Part shown: positions 1-9,892 of the stretch, piece by piece
Layout: every line of letters begins with the position of its first letter
Position numbering within the stretch: position 1 is the stretch's first letter
Source of the DNA: Gymnopus androsaceus JB14
Lineage: Eukaryota > Basidiomycota > Agaricomycetes > Agaricales > Omphalotaceae
NCBI GenBank assembly: GCA_009733575.1
Contig: ML770157.1
Location: forward strand, 1 to 17,167
DNA length: 17,167 nucleotides
Reading direction: 5' to 3'
The notes under the pieces: model-generated
What the model was told of the DNA's origin: nothing
The model's database searches: none
The model's input: the letters and a program-made list of their open reading frames with translations, nothing else
Position numbers and translations under genes: made by a program

Positions 1-2016
1 CCATGTTCAGCTTGTGTTTTCCGCCCTATAACTGCCGCACTTAATGCTGATCCATACAATCCTCCTTTGGCATTTACATTTCTTCCATTCGCCAGCTGCT
101 TGACCATATCTTGAAGTCCACACCAAGCAGCATAATACAATGGTTGAGGCATAGCCCAGCTCTCTTCTGTTTCCCTTTCAAAACTCGCTAGTTTCAAGCA
201 GTTAATATATGTGGTTCCACCTGCTTGGATTATCTTAAAGGCTTTCTGATATACATTTTCACTGTTGCCCTTTTTTGCATGCTTATACCAGTGTTGAGCA
301 GCGTATCTAGAGATCGGATATTCCTCATTCCATTGCACAATATCTGCTATTTCTGTATTGAACAGTAGCAGATATGTCAAGCAACTTTCTACTATTAATC
401 TGTGACTCAAATATTCATTCATGTGGAACTGTGATGCCATAGTGTTCAAATTTGATTTGAGGTGTTCAGATAGGAGAAATTCCTTGACAGATGTATGTGC
501 TAGCTCCACGATATTTCTAGTGTGGTCGACATGTATAAGTGTTGCACCAAGGAAGGTGATACGTTCTGGAGCAACTCGGTACTTCTTCTCGAATCTGATT
601 CCGTCATCCTCTCTCACAAAGCAATGGCTTTCTCTAGTACATCCAATGTTAAAGGTTCCATTGAAAAGCAAAGCCACTGAAGAACTTGCTTTGTGTCCTC
701 AATGCGAGAGGCTTCGATTGATTGAAGTGCTTGAATATAGGTATCATTCAGAGTCGCAGGAAGTTGATTTAAAACAGAATCAACTGCTTTCAGACCTATG
801 CATGATTGCAGAGCAGTCAATTGACAATCAACCCAGCGGAACCTGACATAGCAATCAGGATTTGATCAGGATGGCTATTCAACCAGGAATAATTTTGAGA
901 CTCACATTCCATTTGCCCTTCCAGTTAAATTGTTTATAATTTGACCTTTCTCCTCGTCACTATGTTGGCCGAATGCATTGTCATTCTTCATGGTATAATC
1001 CAGGAAGATTTCCACATCTGTGTTCACATTTTCTTTATCAATCAGGACAACTTTTGAACAAAGTTGCTCCAATTCACGAGCATAAGAAATATGTGGTCGA
1101 CTTGCTATGAGCATATGCAGATGGGAGTATGCTATTGTGCTAAGCTCCTCTGTAAGTTGGAGCAGAGCTTGAAGGCTTGAGTCTCCATTTCATCAAGTCC
1201 ATCGATTATAATGAATAATAATTTTAATTTGAGAAATGAATAACCTCTTTCAAGGTAGCTATCAACTCTCTGTCACTTGGCTTGCTTTTGAAATTCTCAT
1301 GAATATTATAGAGCTTCCATATAGCCAAATATATTTCTTCTTGCATGGTTATAGAGAGCAGCTGTGATAAAAGAGTTGAGACTAGGTTATTGAAACTTTG
1401 TTTGGATGCATCTCTAGAATCAAAAAGTAGAATGCCACCAATTGGTTTTCATAGGCATCCAAACCTCTTAAATCGTTGATTACAGTGGATCTTTAAAAAA
1501 ATGGTTAGTGTGCTTTAATTGGGGTAAGTTTCCGTAACCCGTTTGACATACACTAGCACACTTTTTCCAGAGCCCACTATATGTTTTCATCCCGGGACTC
1601 AGAACGCAATATAAATCATGATCTTGAGACTTACCATCACCCTGCAGCCAGAGAAGTGAGTTGGGAATTTGCTTCCACTCATTTAATTCCTTCCTTTCAG
1701 AAACCATTCACCAGTTCCAGCTGTTCTTTTGCGCAAAAAGGAGTCTTGGCTCTGCAAAGCATTGGAGGGACTCAACCATCTGATAATCTGTTTCACTTCA
1801 CTCGTCATTTCAGTGTCACTCGTAAAAGATTGAGCGTCACTTGGATCTTGAACTTCTGTTCAGCAACACTAGCATAGTCCCAACGGCCAATACAGACTCA
1901 CGATGATGAATATGTAAATTATGCATGATTTGCGCATTTTGGAAGGTGGGATGCTCCATCCTAAAATCATTAGCTCCAGTGAACATGTGGGAAGCATTAC
2001 TGACGGAAGAAGTCAT
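1..2016 (-). pseudogene. NACHT-ankyrin repeat protein (fungal NLR-like), 3' end beyond window, frameshifted
   Basis: A STAND NTPase of the fungal NLR-like class; relatives are thought to sense non-self or stress. Exons on the minus strand: 2016-1902, 1855-1635, 1576-1552, 1490-906, 842-<1. Introns of 46, 58, 61 and 63 bases have GT...AG ends, and joining across each restores protein motifs. The start ATG (2016) gives a short head with MFTGANDF, typical of basidiomycete NACHT proteins. The P-loop (GDVGSGKSVL, about residues 112-121) is created by splicing. It is followed by FYFFDSRD, Walker B (LFIIIDGLDE, about 212), a LIASRPH sensor-like motif (about 1085-1115) and AHTSVKEFLL (about 430). From about base 150 an ankyrin-like stretch begins (LYYAAWCGL, NVNAKGG, ALSAAV). 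Frameshifts lie near 1690-1696, 1422-1426, 1221-1232, 1168-1174 and 607-616. Each is repaired by one extra base, and no stop needs a substitution. It is either a recent pseudogene or an intact gene with base-loss errors in the assembly. Confidence 0.82.
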
Positions 2017-2061
2017 TCGGTGCTCACAATATGTGGGAGCGATGCTGACCGAATCTTTCTC

Positions 2062-2069
2062 TTATAAAG
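2062..2069 (-). promoter_or_regulatory. Possible TATA box of the NACHT-ankyrin gene
   Basis: The minus strand reads TTTATAAG about 46 bases before the chosen ATG at 2016. This is a plausible core-promoter position for a short fungal 5' leader. Nothing else supports it. Confidence 0.3.
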
Positions 2070-3104
2070 GGTTTCCAACAAAATGATCATCTGATTCTTT
2101 CAATATAGCCCCATGACCCTGCAAATAGAGTCACCTCCATTACATCAGCTGCTAGGGCATATTGACAGCGAAGATGGGATGTAAATATTCGTGAAAGACC
2201 GGCAGGTCGATCAGCCGATAAATATTGATTCTGCTTCTGCTCACACATATGGCCAACTCCTCTTCGCACCGAAACTACATCCGTTGTCTTACATTCTGAA
2301 ATGGAAGTCATAAAAGACCGAAAGCAGTGATGATACTTAAAGGTGGAAAACACTATACTGTATCTACAAACACCGGGGTATACTGTCGAAAAGCGCTATG
2401 GTGCGTTGGGTACGTGTTGCGCATCTAGGTAAGCTACCTGCATTTAATAATACATCATTTTCCCAAAATGCACTGATCTAACCAATTAACGCTCTCAAAT
2501 CCAAGCCCAAGTTAATTCAACCTTTCGCCAGCCTTTCCCCGGGATGATTCATCACGACGTTTTGGATGATCCCGATGTTGATATCGACCTACCTCACATT
2601 CTCCTGTTTAGTATTCCCCGTTGTCCGAGCACCAGACTGTTCATCATCCCAGCATCACCACCCGTTCGCCTAACCTATACTAGACAAGATTGAGAAAACA
2701 ACACCGAAAGCCAAAAGGAGTTCGTTGGAGTGCGGCTTCGTGCATAGGCGGAGGTAAAGGAGCTTGGACCTACCTTCATGTTCGAGGCCAGGTACACCTC
2801 ATGAGGTAGAGGTGCATGGACACTCGCGGGAACCTTTTGATTCATACGCATATGCAGAGGCAGGGCTGTCGTCATCCCAACGGGTTAGGGAGGGGACGGA
2901 ATGTGCAACTCCTTTATTACATCCTCCGAATCAGAATTCAAATCCGAACTAGTACCTCTGCCTCCACCTCTGTCACAACTACAGTATCCACCGAGACTCC
3001 ATCACTTGCACATTCCGCAACCACAGAATAATCAGAGGCGGAGACGGAAGCCGTTGCCGTCACGTTCTGGATGCTCTAAGGCAGGAACATACATGGGAAG
3101 AGCG
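2070..3104. other. Segment without a recognisable gene between the NACHT gene and hAT element A
   Basis: Several overlapping short frames occur here (for example 2087-2353 on the minus strand, 2816-3031 and 2901-3242 on the plus strand). None shows a motif I recognise. Lying directly upstream of the hAT transposase, the segment should hold its BED zinc-finger N-terminus and 5' terminal repeat, but neither is visible. A weak candidate for the 5' end is TATGGTGCGTTGGGTACG near 2397, which matches the 3' end of element A only loosely. Composition is more GC-rich from about 2500 to 3100 than in the AT-rich DNA further right. Confidence 0.4.
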
Positions 3105-4982
3105 GACGACGAGGTTGGCTGTAGGATAGAGGACTTCGTTGAGCTTCCATGCTCCCATTCTGCAGAAAACATGGCAGAAGCACTTGACAAGACATTCAAG
3201 GAGTATGGAATCGACGGAAAGGTTAGTAAAAATTACTTCTAGATTGTTGTTTAAGCTCACGTACAACAGATACTTTCTATCACTTGCAACAACGCTTCTG
3301 CAAACACGGCCATGCTCAAAGAGCTCGTCAAGCTCCTCCCTGACTTCCAAGGCCTGAAAGCACATGTTTGCTGCTACGGCCATACGGTGAATCTGACGGC
3401 CAAGGGTGTGCTTCGATCTTTTGAGCCTTCCAAGGCCAAGGCAACTGAGTCCGAGCCCACTGTTCCTGAAAATATTGGTCTTGAAGAATTGTATGCCGAG
3501 CTGAAAGATATTGAGGAGAATGGAGACAAGGAGAAAGATGATGTCGAAGGTTTTGTCGCAGTTCTGGATGAGATGACAGAAGAAGAGAGAGAGCAGTGGC
3601 ACGCGGACGTTGAGCCTGTGAAAACTGCACTATACAAGGTAAGCAATTCATGTGGCTATAAGTGGCTTTCTCACTTACTCTTTACCACCACCACAGGCTC
3701 GCAAGATATTGTTCAAAATCATTAACGCACCCACCTTGCTCTTGCCTAGATGGCGAGAGCAAGTTGCGAACACTGAATTTAAGGACCATGTACTGCCTCG
3801 TGATGTTGCCACTCGATGGAACTCAACATACAACATGCTTACAGCTTTTATCGAAATGAAGGACCTTGTCGTGGCTTTTTTGGATTGTTCGTCAAATGGG
3901 ATGTCGGAATATATTCTTGATGATGAGGAATTGGCAGTTATTAATGGATTAGTTTCCGCTTTAAAGGTATGCTTCAAAGACTCTTTTCTTTGTTGGTTGT
4001 TGCTAATGTTGCTTTAGATTCTCAAGGACGCAACTCTTTTTTTTTCTTCTAATACACCTAGCGTAGCCTCCATCATCCCTGCCATGGATGCTATTGACGA
4101 AGCATTGGCAACCGGCATCATTGATAACAACATTCTCTCTGAACCTATCCAACACGCTCTCTCAATTGGCAAGAAAACTCTGAACAAGTATTATGCATTG
4201 ACAGATAATTCTACTATCTATCGTATGGCAATGAGTACGTCTAGATTTTTATTCTTAGTTGAATATGTACTAACAAGAATGATAGTCCTTCATCCATCGT
4301 TCAAACTTGAATACTTTTGCAAGGCTGGTTGGAGTGACGAATGGATTGCGGAAGCTGTTACAGTAACTCGGGAACATTGGGAAAGGTGCTACAAGCCTTC
4401 AGAGCCTACTGCGGTTGACTCAGCAATGGTTCGTGATTTTTTTCTCATAAAATTCTTTATTGACTGTTGATCATTTACTCCAGACATCAACGTCGTAGGC
4501 CACTCAAGCATCATCGAATTCCTTCATGTCACTAATGACCAAGCACACGCTAATTCAACAAGGCAGTATGGGTGGCGCCGGTAGCGATGAACTTGACCGT
4601 AACCTTGCTGATAGCTGTGTGTCAACGGAGAATGCCCTTCACTGGTGGATCATGAATAGGAAAGTGTACCTGAATCTGGCAAAGTTGGCAATTTCCCTGC
4701 ATTTGATACCTGGTGTGCTACGCAATGAACTTTCATATTTTGTTCTGATTTTTTTTTCTTTTAGCAACATCTGTTGGCGTTGAAAGGTCATTTTCTTGTG
4801 GACGTATTCTTATCTCACATCTTCGTAACCGACTACGTGCTCAGACCATTCGTGTGCTCATGTGCTTTGGCGACTGGTCCCGCCATGATTTGATCTCAAA
4901 TGAGGAGTTAGTTCAGTTTCTGCTTTCTTCGGACAATGATGATGATGGCGATGAGCTTTTGGTAGATGATGATATCTTGTAA
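3105..4982 (+). CDS. hAT transposase, N-terminus missing, otherwise open
   Basis: Cut-and-paste transposase with a split RNase H-like core and a C-terminal dimerisation domain. Exons: about 3105-3221, 3270-3638, 3697-3966, 4018-4234, 4286-4428, 4484 or 4499-4712, 4765-4982. Introns are 48-70 bases with GT...AG ends. Motifs in order: EDFVELPCSHSAENMAEAL, then ILSITCNNASANTAML (first catalytic region; the usual DN is NN here), CYGHTVNL, DVATRWNSTYNML, ILHPSFKLEYF, and the hAT C-terminal block SVGVERSFSCGRILISHLRN. It ends in an acidic tail (NDDDDGDELLVDDDIL). About 485 codons remain; family members usually have 600-900 with an N-terminal BED finger, not seen here. Placing the last acceptor at 4498 removes an apparent stop, leaving no lesion, so this is the best-preserved transposon gene in the window. 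The first Asp of the catalytic triad may lie in the missing part, and DN-to-NN is suspicious, so activity is doubtful. Confidence 0.85.
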
Positions 4983-5040
4983 ACTACTTGTTAAATGTAT
5001 TGTAGTTATAAAAATGGGCTTCTTTAGCCTTGCGTTCACT

Positions 5041-5140
5041 GCTACCCGACTTGCGAGAACCCGTACCCGTATTGCATGGGTCCGGGTGCAGTGCCGGGTC
5101 CGGGTCGGGTTGACCTTTGGGGTACCTGAACCGACCCGAG
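5041..5140 (+). repeat. 3' terminal and subterminal repeat region of hAT element A
   Basis: The outer 17 bases (5124-5140), read inward from the end, are TAGTGTGTGGCTCGGGT. Going further in, CGGGT or its complement ACCCG recurs about eight times within 100 bases, including the run CCGGGTCCGGGTCGGG at 5094-5109. Dense subterminal motif arrays are known binding sites for hAT transposases. That role here is inferred. Confidence 0.75.
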
Positions 5141-5148
5141 CCACACAC
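5141..5148 (-). repeat. 8-bp hAT target-site duplication, copy 1
   Basis: The minus strand reads GATGCCTA, directly between the end of hAT element A and the broken Plavaka coding frame. The same octamer sits at 14898-14905 on the plus strand in the mirror position. Eight bases is the standard hAT duplication length. Confidence 0.85.
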
Positions 5149-7048
5149 TATAGGCATCACAGAGCCAACAAGACAGCCTAGAAGAGTCTTTCCCATATTC
5201 TTACACTCTGCTCCACTGATCCGTGGGAGAGCAGAAATCCTGTTCTTGAAGTGCTGGACACCATATACAGGGGGTAGGCAATGGATACGATGATCCAGCT
5301 CCTTCTCAGTCCGTTGACACCAGGTAATGATGTATCTGAGAACACCTTGGTAGAGTTGATGTAGAACATCAGGGGTGATGCAGAAATGGATATCACAGAA
5401 AGGGAGTTCATCCCAGAAAGGACAGTAGGTGTAGCCAGATACTTCCTGCTTCATACAGGACTCAAAGTACTGAGCGCTCAATGTAGTGCTTGCATGGGCC
5501 TCCTTCATAACACCCAAAGTCCATGCATTTGTCCTATGTTCTGAAGGGCCTGGATCTCCCAGCTCAACTGCACACATGCAGCACTTTGGACAAGTGCCAT
5601 ACTTGGTGCAAGTCACCATACATTGCTCTGGGAAATCTGCAACATAGCTGGCAAGGATGGGATGTACCCAGCAAACTTCACCATCTGCACTAGGCATGTC
5701 CACGCCATCCTTCCCAGCAGCAAAAAGAGGAGACATGATATGATGCATAGCGTCATGGAACAGACACTGATAACGCCCACTAGCTTCATGCTTAGTTAAG
5801 CCCTCTTTGTTCAGCTTTTCAATGGGGAGATAAGTTAGAAGAACACAAGCTTGCTGAGTAGGCTTCTGTCAAAGGGATTGCGGGATATTTCCGAGAGTGA
5901 GATATACAGGATACACCTGCTTGCTTCTAGAGAACTGGGTCAACTGGCTTTTATTGGTGGCAATTATCAATGGAGCTACTGTTGCACCTTCGGGAATCCA
6001 GTCCTAGGATTGTAAATAAGCAATGAAGATAAACAATTTAGTAGAAAGCAACATACTTGAGTATACTGCCACCATTTTCCCATCCACATTTCTGAAAAGG
6101 TTCTTTGCTTCTTCTCTTCATCCTGAAAGATTGACTTTGGCCGGTAAACAAGATGCTTGGCAAGAGAAGGGTCACCCCAAAGACTCTGCTCTACCTCAAG
6201 GATATTGCAATGGCATAGAATAAACTTGTCTTCAGGAAAATTGTTGAAATGGAGACAGCGGACCTTCCATTCACCAGTGCAAGGACATATTGAATCAACA
6301 GATTTGTGAAGACTGGCTATGTTTTTATAGGATAAGCCAAGTTTTTCAGTGACCTAAAAGCACTCACATTAGAAAGTCCAAGTGAAAATAAAACATCATA
6401 CATACCCCTGGTATTTGAGTCAGTTGAAAGAAGTATGTCCAATGTTGTCCTTTACTACCCATTCCACAATATGCCAATCCATCTCAGATGCAAATGGCGC
6501 ATAAAGGTTCTCTGGTGCACTGTTAATCCCATCCATTGGAACATCAACAGGGGGGTTATGAACCAGCTGCCAGCAATCATGGAGAGACTGGTCCATGCAG
6601 ATGAGAGCACCCCCAGTCTGATGCTCTACTTTCAACAAGCTCAAGTCACCATCATCAAGCACTCTCACTTTGCCTCCAACCTGAATTCCGCCATACAGTC
6701 ATGGTGGGCCTGGGTGGAAGGACCTGGACCTGCCTCCTCTATCCTGGTCTCACGATCCAAATGAACAAAATGGAAGACATTATTGTCTTCTTCTAACTCT
6801 TAGAGCAGCTCACCTGCTTGCTTATTGCTCATTTCTGGTTCCAAGGGCCCTTCACCTTCCCTCTCCATGAGCTCTTCACTGAGATCATCTTGAGCAATTG
6901 CAGAGTTGAAATGCTGATCTGCAGATGTCGTCTCAAAAGTGCAGTACCATAAGCAGGATTTGGCCTGAAAAAGGTGACTGTTGAGCCCTTTAAGGGTGTT
7001 AAAGCTCTTTCTGCAAGGAGCTGCCAGACAGAAGAGATCTGATTGCAT
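5141..7048 (-). pseudogene. Plavaka-type (CACTA/EnSpm) transposase, 5' half
   Basis: Amino-terminal ~600 codons of a Plavaka transposase, a family abundant in agaricomycetes. From ATG 7048 the protein starts with a degenerate C2H2-like finger (FCLAAPCRKSFNTLKGLNSH, then KSCLWY). Next come a linker with ICMDQSLHDCWQ, YAPFASEMDWHIVEWV, SLWGDPSLAKHLVY, FSEMWMGKWW, PEGATVAPLIIAT, VYPVYLTLGNIP, ACVLLTYLPIEKL, HPILASYVADFPEQC, a Cys-rich TKYGTCPKC, and PDVLHQLYQGVLRYI, all in family order. Two introns are clear: 6405-6354 (52 bases) and 6056-6004 (53 bases). Lesions are a TAA at 6802-6800, a TGA at 5871-5869 where relatives have Arg, and single-base frameshifts near 6690 and 6425. The frame stops abruptly after LLGCLVGSVMP at the target duplication; the remainder is at 14898-16120 on the other strand. 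Confidence 0.88.
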
Positions 7049-7229
7049 TGTGGTGAGTCAAAGGAGGGACAAATCAAGGTGATTGACAGCTCTTTTAAAT
7101 GTTTACACTGTACAGCCCCAAGCTATTGTATAAGTAGTACATGTAACGCTCTGCTCCACAGTCAACCTAGGGATAAGTACAGCCATACCCTCATAGAGAG
7201 AATTGAGTTTGATGGAAGTCTAGGCAAGG
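7049..7229. other. Junction between Plavaka 5' flank and the truncated LINE
   Basis: This should contain the 5' leader and terminal repeat of the Plavaka element and the 5' truncation point of the LINE. I could not place either boundary. A plus-strand frame at 7043-7297 overlaps the segment but shows no motif. Confidence 0.3.
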
Positions 7230-8168
7230 AAGAGAGAGGGTACACTTGGCATGCTCACAGCCAGTACAGAGGCTATGAATACAGCTCTCACCAGTGATAA
7301 GAAAATTAGGGAGTACCGTGATCAATTTAGGTACATCATAACTGCTGCTAACCACAATTACTCTTTTGGCCTAGATAAATTCCAGTTTGCAGATTTCATC
7401 TGCAAGCAAGCACTGCATCCAACAATTTGAAAAAAGAAAGTGCCACTTAGGGGAGGGTCAGTAACAGTAGGGGGTAAGGTAATACCAAGGAAGGAGGGGT
7501 AAGGGCCTAAGGCTGCTGGGGGTGTTTGTGGATAGTGAGCTATGCTTTAGGGAACAGGCAGCAGGAGCTATAGGGAAGGGGCAGGCCTGGTTATCTCAGT
7601 TCCAGTGACTTTCCCGAACAACAGGGGGGTAGCATCTGAGCATGTCAGGGAATGGTATATCGCCATGCTCATGAGCAGTATGCTTTATGCAGCGGACCTA
7701 TTCCTCACACCACAGCAGTACCCAGGGACAAGGTCAAAGGACCAGAGTATTTGGAAGAAACTAGAGAAAGCTATCATATCTAAACTGGCCACAATTCAGT
7801 GCCAAGTATCTACAATCATCACAGGTGCTTTCCCATCCACACCCACAGACCTCCTGGATATCCATTCCAACCTACTGCCAATCCCTCTTGCAGTTGATAA
7901 GGTCCAACAACACGCAGCAGTTTGTATTAACTCATTGCCAGCTCAACATCCCCTCTTCTCTCTTGCCCAGAGGGCATCTATCAAATTTATCAAATGGCAT
8001 TTCTCCCCACTCCATGAACTCATGAACTCATTCAAACTACGAACAAAGGGGATGGAGAGGAGAGCAGCAGTAAGGAATGGTGCTCAATGGCAGTCAGGAG
8101 TAAAGATAAGGGAATGGATAGACAAGGAAGATGCGTTAAAACAGATAGAGGAGAACAGGATGGAATAA
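7230..8168 (+). pseudogene. LINE reverse transcriptase, C-terminal fragment
   Basis: Matches the segment after the RT palm in fungal Tad1-clade elements. In order: GTLGMLTASTEAMNTAL, HNYSFGLDKFQFADF (relatives have HNCSFGLDKFQL), RLLGVFVDSELCF, IGKGQAWLSQF, MLYAADLFLTP, ATIQCQVSTIITGAFPSTP, DLLDIHSNLLPIPLAVDKV, and SPLHELMNSF. The longest uninterrupted piece is 7605-8168. Stops follow HPTI (about 7428) and PRKEG (about 7500), and there is a frame change near 7600, so the copy is dead. The fingers/palm with the catalytic Asp pair are absent, and so is the downstream RNase H domain: the frame ends at 8168, within about 50 codons of SPLHELMNSF. Confidence 0.82.
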
Positions 8169-8481
8169 ATGACACCCAATGTTTCTACCATATTTATGGC
8201 ATGCTACCACTGATAGGGAAAAAGGACAGGAGTGAGGAGGGAATGGAAGAGCAACATCAATAATCTTACTATACTCAGCTTCTAATGTAACCCAGTCACT
8301 TTGCACCAGGCTTCACCACCTGGGGCAGTACTTATAATTCTTGCAACTTGTTCACTTCAAGAGCTGCTTAGGCAGGCTTTGGATTATGTGGTGTTTCTCC
8401 TCTAGATGCAGATATTTTTTGATAGACTATTAACATACAGTAGCAGGTGTAACGCCTACTATATCCCTCAGGACAGAGGGC

Positions 8482-8514
8482 AATAAACTAGGATACCAAA
8501 AAAAAAAAAAAAAA
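8482..8514 (+). terminator. LINE polyadenylation signal and A tract
   Basis: AATAAA at 8482-8487 is followed 11 bases later by 17 consecutive A residues, marking the 3' end of the retrotransposed RNA. Confidence 0.7.
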
Positions 8515-8570
8515 CTGTCAATTTATACAATTGAGTTTTTTTAATTTTTTCTTTCTATGCAATGCCATGG

Positions 8571-8647
8571 CTAGCTCTCATTAGGTTTCATCTGAAGGGC
8601 ATAACCCTAACATTAGAGAGCTAGTCCAGCATTGCCAAATGTGCTGG
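8571..8647. repeat. Two adjacent inverted repeats beside the G-rich minisatellite
   Basis: CTAGCTCTC (8571-8579) pairs with GAGAGCTAG (8616-8624). Immediately after, CCAGCA (8626-8631) pairs with TGCTGG (8642-8647). The loop of the first contains AACCCTAA (8603-8610), complementary in kind to the TTAGGGG units that follow. They may belong to an unrecognised element. Confidence 0.5.
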
Positions 8648-8765
8648 TTTAGGGGTTGGGATTAGGGGTTGGGGTTGGGATTAGGGGTTGGGGTTGGGAT
8701 TAGGGGTTGGGGTTGGGATTAGGGGTTGGGGTTGGGATTAGGGGTTGGGGTTAGGATTAGGGGTT
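8647..8765 (+). repeat. Telomere-like G-rich 19-bp minisatellite
   Basis: Five perfect tandem copies of TTGGGATTAGGGGTTGGGG occupy 8656-8750, with a partial copy before and a degenerate one after. The unit looks like stretched TTAGGG, the usual basidiomycete telomere motif. The array sits between transposon debris, so it is interstitial and not a chromosome end. G runs at this density can form quadruplexes on the plus strand. Confidence 0.9.
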
Positions 8766-8902
8766 GCAGCCTATTGGAACAAGCACAAATGAGGCTTTAG
8801 AGTGCCTGCCTGAAGTTTGTGCACCCAACTGTAAATATATAGTAATGGTAGTAATAATATTGATGGTACCTACAGTTGTAATAAATTTGTAGACATTGAT
8901 AC

Positions 8903-9397
8903 CAAGGGGCTGCAAAGAATTAAGCACCCAACTGGGGGTCAGTTAGTTAGTCCAGCCATCAGGCCAGAAAAAAAAAAAAGTTCAACACCCCTCTAAATGG
9001 GTGATTTGGGGCATTTTGGGACCTCTCTAGTCCATTGCACTTACCACCAGATGTCTGATTGAGCTCCTCCCTCTTGATTCCTCTATTTCTGGTGAGTTTT
9101 ATAGATGACAGTCACCTTTTTGTCACACCAGTCACATAGTGTTAGATAGTCCTAATTTCCAATGCTTCAGTGAGAATGTTTTCTAAGAGATGTCCATTCA
9201 AGATTCATAGTATATACAGTCTATAAAAAGCTTGGGAAAGTCTGACTGGTAGCTCTGAGGCAGAAAAATGTAATATCTAATCTTGATTTACTATATATGG
9301 TGCATGGGAATGCTTACATAGTTAGTTAGTCCGACCAAAATTCTAGTTCCAAAAAGTTCAACCTGCAGTCAACTTTTTGAAAGTTTGCAGCCCCTTG
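8903..9397. repeat. Unclassified segment bounded by a 14-bp inverted repeat
   Basis: CAAGGGGCTGCAAA (8903-8916) is mirrored exactly by TTTGCAGCCCCTTG (9384-9397), with weaker matching continuing outward (GTTGTAAT... against ...ACAATTGTAA). Inside lies a direct repeat, AGTTAGTTAGTCC, at 8941-8953 and 9320-9332. Each copy is followed by an A-rich stretch and AAGTTCAAC. An AAAAAGTT...AACTTTTT hairpin occupies about 9354-9380. It could be a worn MITE or two overlapping elements. There is no coding frame and no clear target duplication. Confidence 0.45.
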
Positions 9398-9890
9398 ATT
9401 GATACTATTTACAATTGTAATCTAATTTGTATACAATATCTGTGTCCTGGGCTCCCCTGATTGTCATTCTGCTGTTAGCAGTATGGATGATGTAACCATC
9501 ATCATTAAGTTTTCCCAATGAGATAAGTGTGCTGGGAGTGCCTGGATGTAAGAGGGTGTTGTGGAGCTTTAACAGTTCATTTCTGGTCCAAATGTGGGCA
9601 GATCAAGATGGAGTATGCCAGAAACATTTGTCATGAAAGTTTCCACATTTGCAGCTCGGATAACTCTAGTTGGAATTTCCTTTTGATTCCTGAGTTTATT
9701 GGCAAGTTGCATCATGCAACATGACACCCTATTCAAGTTGTCCCTGACCAGGACCCAAAGTCCTGGGAATCCTGACTGGGAGCTCTGGCAATGTCCCACA
9801 TACCTAACTAGCACCAATAGGAATCTAAGTACTACCTGAATTGATATTATGTGAATGAATTACAAAATAAGCACTTGAAAGAGAGTGAAG
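9398..9890. other. Non-coding stretch without a recognised gene
   Basis: Only short frames on both strands (for example 9527-9724 plus, 9569-9817 minus), without motifs or splice logic. One fragment, CTGACTGGGAGCTCTG at 9772-9787, resembles CTGACTGGTAGCTCTG at 9242-9257, suggesting dispersed copies of one repeat family. Confidence 0.4.
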
Positions 9891-9892
9891 TA

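Larger units (their letters stand above)
3105..5140 (+). mobile_element. hAT superfamily DNA transposon, element A (3' end defined, 5' end not found)
   Basis: The body is a hAT transposase gene followed by 158 bases of 3' terminal region. The 3' end is fixed at 5140 by a 17-bp terminus (5124-5140) matched at 14881-14897, and by the 8-bp target duplication starting at 5141. The last 100 bases hold about eight copies of the pentamer CGGGT/ACCCG, resembling the clustered subterminal transposase-binding sites of Ac-type hATs. No matching left end or zinc-finger exon is visible upstream. The left limit given is where similarity to hAT proteins starts, not a real end. Confidence 0.75.
7230..8514 (+). 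mobile_element. Tad1-like non-LTR retrotransposon (LINE), 5'-truncated, with poly(A) end
   Basis: A 3' fragment of a LINE: the end of the reverse transcriptase frame (about 7230-8168), about 330 bases of 3' untranslated DNA, an AATAAA at 8482-8487, and a run of 17 A residues at 8498-8514. The orientation, 5' truncation and A tail are those of a target-primed insertion. I could not identify the flanking duplication, because the 5' boundary against the Plavaka flank is blurred. Confidence 0.8.

Noticed and set aside
1491..1555. A hAT-like mini-element in the NACHT gene (TAGTGTG... and TAGTGTATG... facing each other)
   Set aside because: It is an intron: GTATGT donor at 1551, CACTAACC branch-like site, AG acceptor at 1491. 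Removing it restores GSGKSVLVSTVINDL. There is no 8-bp duplication.
4496..4498. In-frame TAG in hAT element A
   Set aside because: The TAG ends in a usable AG acceptor. Splicing at 4498 keeps the frame and removes the stop.
8647..8765. True chromosome end
   Set aside because: The unit is not plain TTAGGG and transposon sequence continues for kilobases on both sides.
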